From Rhipidocladum racemiflorum (Eukaryota; Streptophyta; Magnoliopsida; Poales; Poaceae), in assembly GCA_036346355.1 (NCBI GenBank), contig CM070581.1, forward strand, positions 6,076,001-6,140,000: a DNA stretch of 64,000 nucleotides, given 5' to 3'. Positions 1 to 10,974 of the stretch are shown here, one piece after another (the stretch's first letter is position 1; each line of letters starts with the position of its first letter). A program made the translations under genes and the position numbers. The notes beneath the pieces are model-generated. The model did no database searches. It had not been told where the DNA came from and saw only the letters and a program-made list of their open reading frames with translations.

Positions 1-860
1 ATTTGTGGCCCACAAATAATGCTGCTGTTGACGCAAAAAAACGTGATGACGGGTTAATGGCAAATCAACACACGCGAACACCGGGTTCAAATTGTTGGGT
101 TGCGGGTGTGCCAGCTGATTTGATCTTGCAATCGGCAAGAGGTATGTATCAACAGATTGGCTAGAAGATCTGATCTAGAAATCTAGTAAAACCTGAATCT
201 TTTGCTGGCCAATGCAAGCCAACATAGATAATCGAATGATAAATCTAATCAATTTGATGTAGTTGATTAGGCAGGGTAAAGGCTGTTTTTCTCCTAAAAA
301 AGGTGATGCGCAGCAAGATCGGAGAGAAAGCAAGACCTAATTTGGTGTAACACCGTAGAGATCATTAATCGGTGATGCGCAACTCTATTGATTAATAAGT
401 ATTACAGAGAAAAGATTACAAGACTAAAGCTACTCCTATGCAAAAAGGAAGACGGAAAAGAAGATGTGTTGGTTGATTGAGTTGATTCTGTCTTTTTGAC
501 GTAGCTCAACGCCCTCTTTTTATAGCCCTTGAGCCTGATCGTATCTGCCTCGGTCTTATCATCTGCTCGTAGTGGCTTCAAACTCTTCTTTCCATCTTGG
601 GCGCGATCATATCCAATTCTAGCTGTATCGGCTCCAGTCTTCCTTCCAACCTATGTGTTGCCATACGACCATGACCTTTCCAATCTGCCCGTTCATCATC
701 TTTTATCAATCTGGCCTTATACCGGTCCCTCCGGACTAGAGCCAAGACTGCACCCTTCTTGGTCTCTCAATTTTGGGTGCTAACAACTGCTTCTCAAGAT
801 TGCATAGTTTGAGTATTTTTCAAGAACGAACTTCTCCACAGCAACTCTAGATTTTTCATA
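1..860 (-). repeat. Probable LTR relic, orientation tentatively minus
   Basis: No convincing coding sequence is present. The stretch is moderately AT-rich. Read on the - strand it has a TATA-like CTATAAAAA at about 524-516, as in an LTR promoter, and it borders gypsy integrase remains. No paired LTR or TG/CA boundary could be fixed, so the assignment is by texture and neighbourhood only. The + strand open frame at 529-783 has no recognisable domain. Confidence 0.25.
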
Positions 861-866
861 CATGTT

Positions 867-1098
867 CACCGGTATCGCCTCATCCTCTCTTTGTAGAAGG
901 ATTTTACCCCTTCATAAACTGCTAGTACAGAAGAGTAGGATAAGATTTAGAATTTCCACAAAGGATGCTAACTTAGCACAACAACACCGGTATCGCCTCA
1001 TCTTCTCTTTGTAGAAGGATTTCACCCCTTCATAAACTGCTAGTACAAGAGAGTCGGATAATAGATTTTCTACAAATGATGCTAACTTAGTGTAAGGT
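867..1098. repeat. Tandem duplication, two copies of about 118 bp
   Basis: The segment from 867 (CACCGGTATCGCC) to 984 is repeated from 985 to about 1,098. The copies share long identical blocks and differ by scattered substitutions and small indels. This is ordinary accumulated divergence, unlike the CHG-linked differences seen between copies further right. It lies directly upstream of the gypsy integrase relic. Confidence 0.8.
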
Positions 1099-1179
1099 CA
1101 ATGATGCCGACTAGAGGGGGGTTAGGTGGTTTTAAAAATTATCTTCACTAAATAATTGCCTAAAGCAAGAAGTTGAATT

Positions 1180-2015
1180 TGAATTCGCTAAAAGTCTAGA
1201 TGAAATACTCCTACATAAGAAACAAATCTATATCTCTAATGATTCTGAAATTAAGGATCTTATCTTAAAAGAAACTCATGAGTCACCTTCTTCTATCCAT
1301 CCTGGAAGCATAAAATGTATCAAGATCTTTGGTAGGAATATTGGTGGTCCAGCATGAAAAAGGATGTTGCCGTGTATGTCGCGAAATGTGACATATGTTA
1401 GCAAGTCAAAACCGAGCATCAACGCTCTACCGGTCTTCTCCAACCTCTTCAAATTCTAGAATGAAAGTGGGATAATATATGTATGGATTTCATTACTAGT
1501 CTACCTAGGACCCGTCAAGGACATGATTCCACATGGGTTATCATTGATCGGTTAACTAAAACTGCTCATTTCATATCGGTCAAGACCACTCACCTTGGGG
1601 ATAAAACTCGTAGAGTTGTATTTGGAAAATATCGTTCGTCTTCATGGAATTCTAAAAACTATTGTATTTGATCGAGGATCCCAGTTTACATCTCATTTCT
1701 GGGAAAGTTTGCATAGTCTGTCAGGGACTAAGCTGAATTTTAGTATAGCTTATCATCCTCAACAGATGGACAGACTGAGCAAACAAATCAAATCATAGAG
1801 GACATGTTGAGAGCTTGTGTGCTATCATACGACACTAATTGGGAGAAAAGTTTACCTTTCGTTGAATTCTCGTATAATAATAGCTTTCAAGCTAACCTTT
1901 AAATGTCACCATTTGAAGCACTTTACGGAAGAAAGTGCATAACTCCTCCCTTTTGGTCCAAAGTTGGAGAAAGAAAATTCTTTGGACTAGATATTATTCA
2001 AGAAGCCCAAGAGCA
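1180..2015 (+). pseudogene. Ty3/gypsy (Tekay-type chromovirus) integrase relic
   Basis: Broken frames spell out a Tekay/Del-type integrase in order. First come remains of the zinc-binding region with the family motif CxxCxxVKxEHQR (about 1,385-1,425). Then comes the core with WKWDNI-like residues, MDFITSLPRT and VIIDRLTKTAHF (1,483-1,600). Then DRGSQFTSHFWE with the second catalytic Asp (about 1,670-1,705), the AYHPQQ stretch, and the C-terminal MSPFEALYGRKC followed by a VGER-like motif (1,903-1,990). In-frame stops and shifts occur throughout, so it is dead. No gag or RT of the same element is visible to the left; it is a truncated fragment. Confidence 0.85.
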
Positions 2016-2238
2016 AGTTGACTGCATTTTCTCTTTTTCCTCTACAGATTCTGAAAATGGAGCTTCCACTCAGCTTGAGGAACATGCCAATGGTTTAGCT
2101 GCCAAAGGATCCAAAACTGGTATTCAAGGAGAAGATAGCCAACAATCATCAGCAGCAGCGGTTATCTGTGACAGCCACAATAAGATAGAATTGGTTATCC
2201 CTGCAAACACCGAAGAAAAACAAGATCAACACCCCTGA
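2016..2238 (+). other. Possible captured exon fused after the integrase relic
   Basis: After the VGER-like motif the similarity to integrase stops. A pyrimidine-rich tract ending CTCTACAG at about 2,040-2,047 looks like a splice acceptor. It is followed by an open frame to a stop near 2,238 whose product is rich in Ser, Glu and Gln and has no family I recognise. This could be a host exon picked up beside the element, or simply unrelated sequence that happens to be open. There is no matching donor or second exon that I can support. Confidence 0.25.
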
Positions 2239-2280
2239 AGAATCGGCTGGACTGCTTGCATAAGGCTTAACTGATGACAA

Positions 2281-2342
2281 CATGCATAAGTACCAGTGGG
2301 CGCAAAAGAGGCTGCATAAGTACCAGCGGGCGCAAAAGAGGC
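2281..2342. repeat. Short tandem repeat, two units of about 30 bp
   Basis: Two adjacent units each contain GCATAAGTACCAG followed by GGGCGCAAAAGAGG, differing at one or two positions. Too few units to be a satellite. Confidence 0.7.
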
Positions 2343-2671
2343 ACAAGACACAAATCAATCAGAGAGATGACACAGTTTAGAAACATAAAAGTACAATACA
2401 AATGTAAAAGAGTAGAAAGCGTACAAGTTAGCTCACCTAGCCGAAGCAATAGATGGGCAAAAACTACTTAACGACCACATTACTGTATCTAAACCAACAA
2501 ATAAATGATAATACGAAAGAACATGATCTCCTTTTGACTAGCAAATCTTCTCTCTGTGTTGCTAGATAAGCCAGCATAATTTGGAAACTATTCAGATGGT
2601 TGGTAGATCATTGTGGTACAATATCACTGCCAGGTATAAGAATGCATCAGGCACATACCTCCATGCACAGC

Positions 2672-3810
2672 TTAGTTTTCAGGAAAAAGCCTGAGCCTCG
2701 AACACCTAAGAGCAGCTACATGCTCAGCTTTTTCTTCAGCAGAGTACCCTGTAGTGTCTCTTGAGAGGAGACAATTATATGCCTCCATCATTTTTGCTTC
2801 CTTCTCTAGTATCTTTCCTTCCTCCAGAATCTTAGCTTCCTTGCTCTCAACCGCAGCAAGATGGCAGAGTCTAGATGCTTCAAGCTTCTCGGTTGATAGT
2901 TTCTGTTGTACCTCCAGCACCTTTAGGCGGTTTGCGTGAGCTTCAGCTTGGACTCAGCTATATTTTTCAAGCTGTTCAACATCTATTGCATGTTACTTTG
3001 ATTTTCCATCCTTTTTAGCATCAAATGCAGCTTTCTTTGCTTTATTTTGCCCCATTGGTTGCGGAAGTTCATCAACATCGTCATCTTCTTTCTCACTGGT
3101 GTTTCCTTCAGTACTATTGGCCTTCCTTTTACGTGCTTTCTTCAGCTGATTGTTGTATGAAATCCACTTTGCCTCACCTCTAACAGCATACCATACATCC
3201 ATTAACACGAAATGTCCCAAGTTCAGTTGTTTATAGTCGTCGTCATAGAACTTATGTGCCTTATCAATCCACATCTGATCAGAATGACCGCTAGTATAAA
3301 TTCTGCGAGCCTTCAACCAAGCACTATGAAAAAGGCCAGTCCATTTATTAATCTTGTGCCAACGGTCCTTTGCTTGCTTCTGATTTCTAATTCTATGTTT
3401 TGGGGTCGTCATGTTGTACGTGTTAACTACATCGCCCCAATATTGTTCGTTCCTCCTATCAGCTCCATTAATTGAATCCGTTGAATTCTTCAACCAAGCA
3501 CTCATCTATAAATGTAAAGCAAAACATCATTTGGCTAAAATTGAGTGACAACAACGTACGACAAATGAGTGACAAACAACTAATACTCACCAGCCTAACA
3601 TCTTCTTCTTGAGTCCAAAGAATTCGTTTGTCGGTCCTTGCAACTTCATCGCCGCTGTCCACTTGAATTGGATCATGCTGCAAATGTGGGGCTGGAGTCA
3701 CCACAATTGGCGGCGAAGAACATCTTGTGGCACCAACAAAATGAAAGTTCTGCGACGGTGGGTTGTTGACTAGCCCCATAAATCCACCTGGAGGATGTGG
3801 GTTATTGTCC
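2672..3810 (-). pseudogene. Myb/SANT-like protein with NAM-associated C-terminal domain (plant-specific)
   Basis: Two exons are clear on the - strand. Exon a (3,810 to 3,591) follows an acceptor CTTTCAG and ends at a GTGAGT donor. It holds a low-complexity stretch, then WTQEEDVRL, the start of a Myb/SANT-like domain. Exon b starts at 3,505 after TTTATAG and continues in phase with SAWLKNS, YWGDVVNTYN, and KDRWHKINKW, which is typical of this plant family (Myb-like proteins related to PIF/Harbinger ORF1). Next come the family's PMGxxxAK motif (about 3,050) and a Glu/Lys-rich coiled coil (2,920-2,672). Two in-frame stops, TAA at about 2,990 and TGA at about 2,955, separate the coiled coil from the rest. 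Either the gene is dead or it ends early. The family is multicopy in grasses and often lacks expression. Confidence 0.75.
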
Positions 3811-4611
3811 CTGAAAGAATGGTTGCATAAATGTTGAACAATTTCAGAAATGAAAATCTTAACAAAAAAGGATTTTGTTAAGATTTTGCAACTGAGGGGA
3901 GCAAGCTAAATTGTGTGGCTGTTAAGCCCCCTCAGAACAATCATAACGCAAAGGATCCAATTTTCTGTTTTTTTTTTAAATCGCATGTTGTAGAGTTTGT
4001 TTGCTAATTCTATCAAACATGCTAATTTTGCAAAGATATGTTTACTTTGCTTATTCTATCAAGATAATGATTGAAGTTTTAGCACCAGTACTAGCAATAA
4101 TGGATGGCTGCAAAGTATAAACTTGAAAACTTGTAAGCCTCATCCTTTAGAAAATCCTAAAGAATTGAAATCACTATTATTGCTAGCCTCTTGAAAGCAG
4201 GTTTTATTGTTAGAATCATTAGCTGTTAATGTAACGCACTAGTCTTTAGCAGTCCAACTTTACAAAATGTACTGGTTGCGAAATAATTATAAAAATTCAG
4301 TTACAGAAAATGAGGTCTGAAATTTGCTCTTGATTCACTGTTACAAATGTATTAGAACTTGATGAAAAGTGAAATTGATTGACTGTAGTTCTAATCAACC
4401 TAGTTTGTGGCTGTTGAACTGATTACGGATTGTTTGATCGTGTTTCTTTACTTGACATTTGTACATGCTTCTGACAACTATTTGGGTCTGAAATTGTTTG
4501 ATTGTTTGATCGTGTTTAATCGTGTTTCTTTATCTGAGCATCTTATGAATGCAGTTTGATTGGGTCATAGATTCATCAATCCAAAAAAAATATTATTCCT
4601 CTTTCTAGATG
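3811..4611. other. AT-rich spacer, possible first intron of the Myb/NAM gene
   Basis: No coding sequence is seen. The region is AT-rich with short degenerate repeats such as GATTGTTTGATCGTG twice near 4,430 and 4,505. If the alanine-rich frame at 4,695-5,183 is the first exon of the neighbouring - strand gene, this would be its intron. Confidence 0.4.
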
Positions 4612-4694
4612 TCAGTTAGAGCTTTGAACAACTATTGTTGTACCTAGGATTGTCAATTTAGGAATGAAAGAATTTACTAGGCTGCCGGATCCGA

Positions 4695-5183
4695 TCACTG
4701 AGAACGTATCCATGGAGGAGCGGTCAGTGAAGACAATCCATGTCCGCCCATGAAGTCGCTCAAGCCCTGGCTCCCATCGGTATAGGAAGCGACGCAGGAG
4801 AAGGATGAGGTGTCGTGAATGGGGGCAACCTCGGAGGGAGCCACCGTCACCGCTGCCTTTTGCTTCAACCCCAACGCCGTGCCCGTCCGCTGCCAGCCCA
4901 CGGCCGTGCCCACTCGCAGGCGTGCCTCCGCCACAGCCGCTTCCTTCCCCATAGCCGTCGCACCTGTCCTCTTCGCTGCCGCCGCACCCGCTCCCATATC
5001 CTTGTCCGCCGCTGCTTGGCCCTCCTGCTTCCGCGCCGCCGCTCGCATATCCTTGTCCGCCGCCTGTCCCGCCTGCTTCTGCGCCGCTACCGCATCGAGG
5101 AGCCGCTGCGCCGCAGCCGCATCCAGAACGAAAGGCGTCGCCGCGCCATTCGTTCCTAGCGCCGCCGCTGGATCCATGGACAA
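4695..5183 (-). CDS. Alanine-rich open frame, possible 5' exon of the Myb/NAM gene
   Basis: This 162-codon frame starts with MSMDPAAAL and is rich in Ala, Lys and Gln, with a repeated pattern AAxKQxGQAADKDM (about residues 34-64) that suggests a helical low-complexity region. The GC content is high, as in many grass first exons. It lies upstream and on the same strand as the Myb/NAM-associated exons, which begin in mid-frame and need a 5' exon. No donor could be fixed, so the link is inference. An overlapping longer frame on the same strand (4,612-5,325) is Gly-rich and less protein-like. The copia insertion at 5,389 separates this start from its original upstream DNA, which now lies beyond 36,911. 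Confidence 0.4.
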   Translation of the reverse strand: MSMDPAAALGTNGAATPFVLDAAAAQRLLDAVAAQKQAGQAADKDMRAAARKQEGQAAADKDMGAGAAAAKRTGATAMGKEAAVAEARLRVGTAVGWQRTGTALGLKQKAAVTVAPSEVAPIHDTSSFSCVASYTDGSQGLSDFMGGHGLSSLTAPPWIRSQ

Positions 5184-5388
5184 GGGTTTCGCGATGGGAC
5201 GGGGAATAGAATGGCCCGATGCGATGCGGAGGGTGTAGCAATGCGGAAGGGGAATCCGTTGGCGCGCTCAGAAATTTGTTGGCGCGCCGCACCAGATCGC
5301 CGCGGTTGGAGACGACTCCATACAACGGTGGTTTTGCCGTCGACGAAATCTGGGACCACGAGCTGAAGCCGTCGTCTCGCGAGGTGAC

Positions 5389-5617
5389 TGTTATGAGATA
5401 ATGACTCTAACCGTATACGGTTAGGAGTCTATCTCTAATATGTGGGCAAATCCCTAATACCTCTCTTATAAATACTAGGTGCCCTCCATTGTATTGACAC
5501 ATATTGATCAATAAAGAAGAGAGAGCTACACCCTATATCTTGTGTCTCTTGTTCTTGTGTTCTTGTGTTCTTGTTGATTGCCGGTGTTCGACGTGGGGAA
5601 CGACTTGTTTTACAACA
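5389..5617 (+). repeat. Copia 5' LTR
   Basis: It begins TGTTATGAGATAATGAC and ends ACTTGTTTTACAACA, with TG...CA ends. A TATA-like CTTATAAATACTAG lies near 5,464-5,477. A run of TCTTGTGTTCTTGTG-type pyrimidine repeats lies in the R/U5 part. GTGAC precedes it. Confidence 0.95.
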
Positions 5618-5634
5618 CGTTATCAGCACGAGTC
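5618..5634 (+). promoter_or_regulatory. Copia primer binding site
   Basis: CGTTATCAGCACGAG follows the LTR directly. This sequence is common at this position in plant copia elements and is read as a tRNA-complementary primer site. The tRNA was not checked. Confidence 0.6.
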
Positions 5635-7379
5635 TCTACCGCAAGAAGTGAAGGATCGTCGACAACAAAGAACGACTACTACCGGCGATTGATCGCCCGA
5701 TCCGATCTGCAATCAACTCGTCACCACGCCGGCATCCACTCGGATTGCCGAAAAAGTCCTACGCGACTCTATCCTACGCGATAGCCAATACTTGAGATCG
5801 AGAAAGTAAGCGAAAAATCTTGCGATTGTTTCGCTATATGTTAGATCTAATCTACACTTGAGATAGTTATTATCAAACAAAAAATATTGGCTCACGCTTG
5901 AAGCCGCCGCCCGACCAAGTCGCCGCCGCGCTGCGGGCCGGACAAATTCCGTCGCGAACCTCGGCCACCGACGCGCTTCGCCGCCCATTGCGCCATGCCG
6001 CGTTATCGCTTATGAGCCTATCGCCGCAGCCAGGCCGCGCCGCAGCTTTTCTCACGGCCAAGCCTCGGCTGCTGCGTCTGCTAACGCCCTGCCGCTCTGG
6101 CGCCGCGCCAGCCGGTCTTGTCCCTCTCTCAGACGTTCGCGCTGACCACCCGGCTGTCCCGCCAAGCGCACGCCGGATTGCTCAAGCTTTGCCTGGAAGA
6201 CTAATGGACTTGAAGTCCAAATGCAGCGATATATCGTGAAGACCAATGGACACGTTATTAGCATGCATGGCTACATGCATACGTATATCGTGAACATGTA
6301 TGTATCTTGCATGGCTACATATACATGCGCATAACGTTATTAGATTCATGCAAAGGTGCCGCATGCACGGCTATATGCATGCGGATATCATGAGCCAAAC
6401 CGCCGAACTGTAAGAGCTGCATTTGTGGCCGAGCGCATCGGCCCGGCGCGATCTTACCGTGCGACCAGCCTCGCCGCTTGCCCGCCGCTAGCCCACTGCC
6501 GCCGGGCCTCGCGCCGCCCAGAGTGCTGGCCTCATAACGCCGCCGTCGGCCCCGGCCTCGTGTGCCAATGACACCCATCGCCTTGCGCCGCTCGATGTGT
6601 TCAAATTAACTTTGGACTTGAAGTCCAAAGACTATTGGACACGAAGTCCACCGATTGAATCTGGCAAGAAACTAGCGGGCCGAGCCGATTACAAAATTGA
6701 TTTGGATCCGGCCGTGGCGCACAGGGAGGGGAAATTAACAGAAAATTGCATAATTTGCTTGAAAATTATGAGAATATTTTGTTCATGCCTTGAATCTGGT
6801 TTTATCTTCCTTAGCATTATGTCAAGTTGATATTTGCTGACATTCAATTTCCTGTTGTAAAGTAATTCTGAAAATTGCTTGGAAATTAGCAGAAATTATG
6901 AAAAATGCTAGGAAAATTCCAGAATTTCTCATACAACGATTTATGAGAACCTGTGTGGTTGGGATTTGATTTCGTAATGAATAAACAGATATGAGACAAT
7001 TGGTGTCTAGGAAAACACACATGAGGCTTGGTTATTTAATTGGCGCCGGAAGCGGGAAGTGCTCCTCCTCATGTGAGCCCTAGAGGCATGTTGACCTGGC
7101 CATGAGTCAAATTGACGGAGATATTCATTACTCGTTTTCGCTCCCAACCAACAAGAATTACATGAGTTGAAATTAGACTTATGCCAAGTTTAATTGATGT
7201 TGGTTTTTTTGTGTGTTATTTAGTAATGCTGAAAATTGCTAAATACTAGAAAAATTCTGGAAAAAGTGTGATAATTATCTAAAGAATAGATATAGACCAA
7301 AACTTTATTGATTAAATGAAGATGCATGCAATATAGTATTTTACCTGTAGTAAAATCTCGTATTGCTTGCATACAGGAT
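5635..7379 (+). other. Copia leader with GC-rich block and short palindromes
   Basis: No gene is recognised before gag. The part at about 5,890-6,590 is GC-rich and has frames open by composition only. The motif GGACTTGAAGTCC, an inverted repeat, occurs near 6,206 and 6,613, with a variant GGACACGAAGTCC near 6,637. Around 6,255-6,390 the phrase GCATGGCTACAT, or close variants, occurs three times. Confidence 0.5.
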
Positions 7380-8240
7380 ATGTCTGACATTGCAAAAAGG
7401 GAATTTACTGTGCTTGCCCTGGATGGCAGCAATTACCTCACTTGGGCAATGGATGCCAAAATCAACCTAACAGCTAAAGGACTTGGAGCTGCTATTGTTC
7501 GGCCTGAAGCCGGTGCAATCGAAGTGCCTGAACCCGCAAAATGCGCTGCTTTACATTTCCTAAGGCATCATCTTCATTCGGACCTGAAGGCTGAATACTT
7601 GATGGAAGAGGACCCGCTGGTATTGTGGAATTCCCTGAAGGAACGCTACAACCAGCAAAGATCCATGTTGTTGCCAGAAGCACAATGCGAATGGACCCTC
7701 CTACGCTTTCAGGATTTCAAATCCGTGGCAGCTTATAATTCTGCAATGCACAAACTGGTCGCTAAATTGACTTTTTGTAACCAGAAAGTTATCAAGCCGA
7801 GAAGATCGACAAAACCTTGTGCACTTTCCACCCCAACATGATGATACTACAACAACAAGATGCCGTCATGCAAAGTACAAGAAGTACTGAGCTTATTAGT
7901 GTTACGCTAGAAGCAGAAAAACATGATGAACTCCTGATGAAGAATCATCATGCAAATACTAATGGAAGTCAAGCAGTGTCTGAAACACACGCTACCGCTC
8001 AGCAGGCTAGTAGTAGCCATGGCCGCGGAAAGGGCCAAAAGTACAAGGGGAATGAATGGAAGAATGGCGTAAATCAAAAGGAAAAGGCAAATCCCAATGG
8101 AAAGGTAAAGGGACGGATCTGAGGAACCTTCCGTAAGCAAGGTACAGCCAATAAGGCACTGACTCTCAAACATGCTTTAAGTGTGGATGCGTTGGCCATT
8201 GGTCACGCAATTGTCGCACTCCAAAGCATTTAGCGTAACT
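7380..8240 (+). pseudogene. Copia gag with CCHC zinc knuckle
   Basis: The start ATG at 7,380 gives MSDIAKREF and then the copia gag hallmark LDGSNYLTWAMD. WNSLKERY and the helical part of the UBN2/gag family follow. The frame shifts near 7,790 and continues at 7,817-8,122 as a Lys/Gly-rich linker. The zinc knuckle CFKCGxxGHWxxxC (C-x2-C-x4-H-x4-C) is intact at about 8,173-8,214. At least two frame changes separate start from knuckle. Gag would form the particle and bind RNA. Confidence 0.85.
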
Positions 8241-8810
8241 TTACATGAAATCCACCGAGATTCGAGAAGAATCAAGAAAAGAAGGTTGAGACACACTACA
8301 TCGCTCTACCGGATGTTGAGCAAGAAGGTGGAGAGAATGATAGCAATGTTTCCCAGGAGATGGAACTTGACTTATATGGAGATCTGGAATAGTCTCCCTA
8401 TACCATTTTTGCTATATGTCGCATTTCCATTAGTTGAGCCTCCTTAAGAGCCTCATCAGTTTGAATAATTATGTTCCTGCATGAACATTTGGTCTATGCT
8501 CCTGTTGAGCAATTATCAGTGATATTTAAATAAAGTGTTTTCCAGAATATTTTGTGTTATGCTTGTTTGATTGTTATACTATGCAACCTGAAGTTGGCAT
8601 TGCAATAACCTTGAGTTGAATATTATGATAAAATAATTACTAATTCTGCTGGCCATAGCATAAAGACTTCCTTAGACCTGAAGATTTCTTATCATCTAAC
8701 TTGTAGAAGAATCACTGAATTTCTTGAAGTAAATTCGAAGTGATATCTGTGGAGGAACTATGCTTCTACCTAAATAAATTGCCTAATTTTTTGTGAGCCT
8801 CCTTTCCAGA
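8241..8810. other. Copia interior, no recognisable domain
   Basis: No protease or integrase start is recognised between the zinc knuckle and the integrase remains. The region is AT-rich and full of stops. An internal deletion is likely, since protease and the zinc-binding part of integrase would be expected here. Confidence 0.4.
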
Positions 8811-9300
8811 AGAAAGAATCAAGTCCATTCAAATGGACAATGCTAACGAGTTTTACTCAAAAGCATTATATGGCTTTGCGAATTAATGTAGAGCTTTTAA
8901 TACCTCATGTCCACATAATATAATGGCCCTGTAGAGCCATTATTAAGGGAATAAAATTTATTGCTTGACCACTTTGCAGAATAGTAGGCTACCCACCAGT
9001 TGTTGGGGCCACGATCTTTGCACATGCGATATTAATTCAACTCAAATCAATCAGCATATAATGGAATTTCCCCATTGCAGATAGTGCATGGAAGAGAATT
9101 AAGTATTTCCCATCTGCGAAAATTCGGTTATGTTGTATACATGCCAATCTATCCACCACAGCATACCGCCATGAGACCTCACGGAAGTTGAGGGTCTCAT
9201 GCATGGTTGATGTTGATTGTACTAAGGACATATTTCGGCATTAGGGAAGATAAGTACCACATTAAAGAATGCCGAGTCCTTAGATCCACGCACTAAAGAG
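8811..9300 (+). pseudogene. Copia integrase relic
   Basis: The phrase KSIQMDNANEF at about 8,822-8,854 matches the second catalytic Asp region of copia integrase. Weak matches to the following CPHxxN and PTSCWGH-like region lie at 8,900-9,030. ISHLRKFG-like residues occur near 9,100 (read through stops), and the YPPQHTAMRPH-like tail lies near 9,150. All frames are broken. Confidence 0.65.
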
Positions 9301-9479
9301 ACCGAACTTGAAGTTCGGAAAGTAATAAATCTGCAACAAGTAAGCTAAGAATCTGCCAAATACCTTCACTGATCATAAGGTAGTGGAAAGATCTCATATA
9401 CCTGCAGTATATGCACCTGAAAGAGTGGAAATATCCTAGAAGGATATTAAACCCACTCTTGACCCTCATGATAAAATGA

Positions 9480-10730
9480 GGGGGAGGCCTCCAGGTGCAC
9501 GGGACTCAATTTCGCAGGAGACGTCCGCAGAAATAGAGAACCAAACAATTGAGAACACTACAGATGACAGTGGAAGAAGCTCAACTTGATGTTGAGAAAA
9601 TCCCTGAAGTGAGCCATCTAGAAGATGGTAACATCCCTGAAGAGATCCATCCTGAAGATGATAGCCCCAGCGTATATTTGTGCGCACAATCCAATGCTGG
9701 GAAGTCGGAACACCCAGACTTTATCGTTGTGGGAAATCACGAGAAGCTGGAAGAAATTGATAAAGAGACATCCCTGGAGTGATGCAGGAGAATTATATAT
9801 GAAGAAAGACTACAATTGTCGACATATTTTGCCTCTAAAAATTGCTAAAATCTGGATCCAGAACCAAAGTCCATGGCAGAGTGCCAGAAGCGCTCATCTA
9901 AGTTCACCTGAAAAAGCAATTGAGGTAGCGCTCGCTTAATGAGAGGAAAGTTCTTGGTCCTATTGATGAACATTTCTGAAATATTCCTCAGAGGATCAAA
10001 TGGATTTTTCATCCTGAAGAGATATGAAAATATCCTGGTGGTGAGATATAAAGCGAGGCTTGTAGCACAAGGGTTTTAGCAGAGACCCATCATCGATTAC
10101 GATGAAATCTGTTCTCCTGAAATGAGTGGAATGACGTTCCGAAATTTAATATTGATGGCAGTAAGCTTAAACTTTTCAATACAGCTTGATGATTGTAGTG
10201 ACCGCATATGTATTTGGGTCACTTTGAATACGGATTAAAGACGATCGATAAGGATGTGGTACAATCGACTAAGTAGATTCATCACGAAAAGGAAATATGA
10301 TCCACTGAAGGAATAATGTTCTTGTGCATTCATGAGGAAATCCTGAATGGATTTTTATTTTCCTCTCGTGGTGGTACAAATCACTCGAGAGATTATAAAG
10401 GAAGCCTCACGGGAATATGTTTGGCTAAGACGGGTAATCAACCATGTCCGAAGTTATATGGTATGAATACCGTCAATTCCCTACTATTATCTATGAAGAT
10501 AATGATGCTTGTGTTGCACAAATGCAATTGGGTTATGTAAAGAGCAATATCACGAAGCATATTGCTCCTAAGTTCTTTATCCCCACAAACTCCAGAAGAA
10601 TGGTGAGATAAAAATAATGCAAATTAAGTCGTGTGAAAATCTAGCAGATTTATTCACAAAATCCTTGCCAAATTCCCCTTCCAAGGTATGTTAATGGCAT
10701 TGGAATGAGGCGGCTTAGAGATTTGCATAG
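9480..10730 (+). pseudogene. Copia RT/RNase H relic
   Basis: The frame at 9,549-9,782 is the acidic linker before RT. KAIEVALA and SLNERKV (about 9,915-9,950) begin the RT domain, but the catalytic YVDD block is missing and the sequence jumps to the end of pol. Near 10,450-10,670 the RNase H end is readable across shifts: EYRQFP, IYEDNDACVAQMQ, TKHIAPKFF and LADLFTKSLP-like residues. The copy at 36,153-36,416 shows the same part with fewer breaks. The RT core has been deleted, so the element cannot copy itself. Confidence 0.75.
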
Positions 10731-10960
10731 TTCAGGGGAAGTAAACCCCTGAACCATAATCCCTTTGCATGATCCTGAAGATCATAAGTTGTACTCTTTT
10801 TTCCTTTGTGAGTTTTCCTGATGTTTCTCACATAAAGGTTTTTAATGAGGCAACAAATGCAACATAGAGAGCGAGTGTGATGTACTCTTTTCTCCATCTC
10901 TTTTTTCCCACTGGGTTTTTGAGTGGAGTTTTTAATGAGACATATGCATTACGCGGTATT

Positions 10961-10974
10961 TGCCCAAGGGGAAG
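10961..10974 (+). promoter_or_regulatory. Copia polypurine tract
   Basis: TGCCCAAGGGGAAG directly precedes the 3' LTR and repeats in the same place before the third LTR copy (about 36,669-36,682). Confidence 0.8.

Noticed and set aside
529..783. Short + strand frame near the left edge
   Set aside because: No domain, lies in LTR-like DNA, and codon usage gives no support.
4815..5238. Two + strand frames of 114 and 139 codons
   Set aside because: Shadows of the alanine-rich - strand frame, with Arg/Ser/Cys-rich content expected from reading a GC-rich exon backwards.
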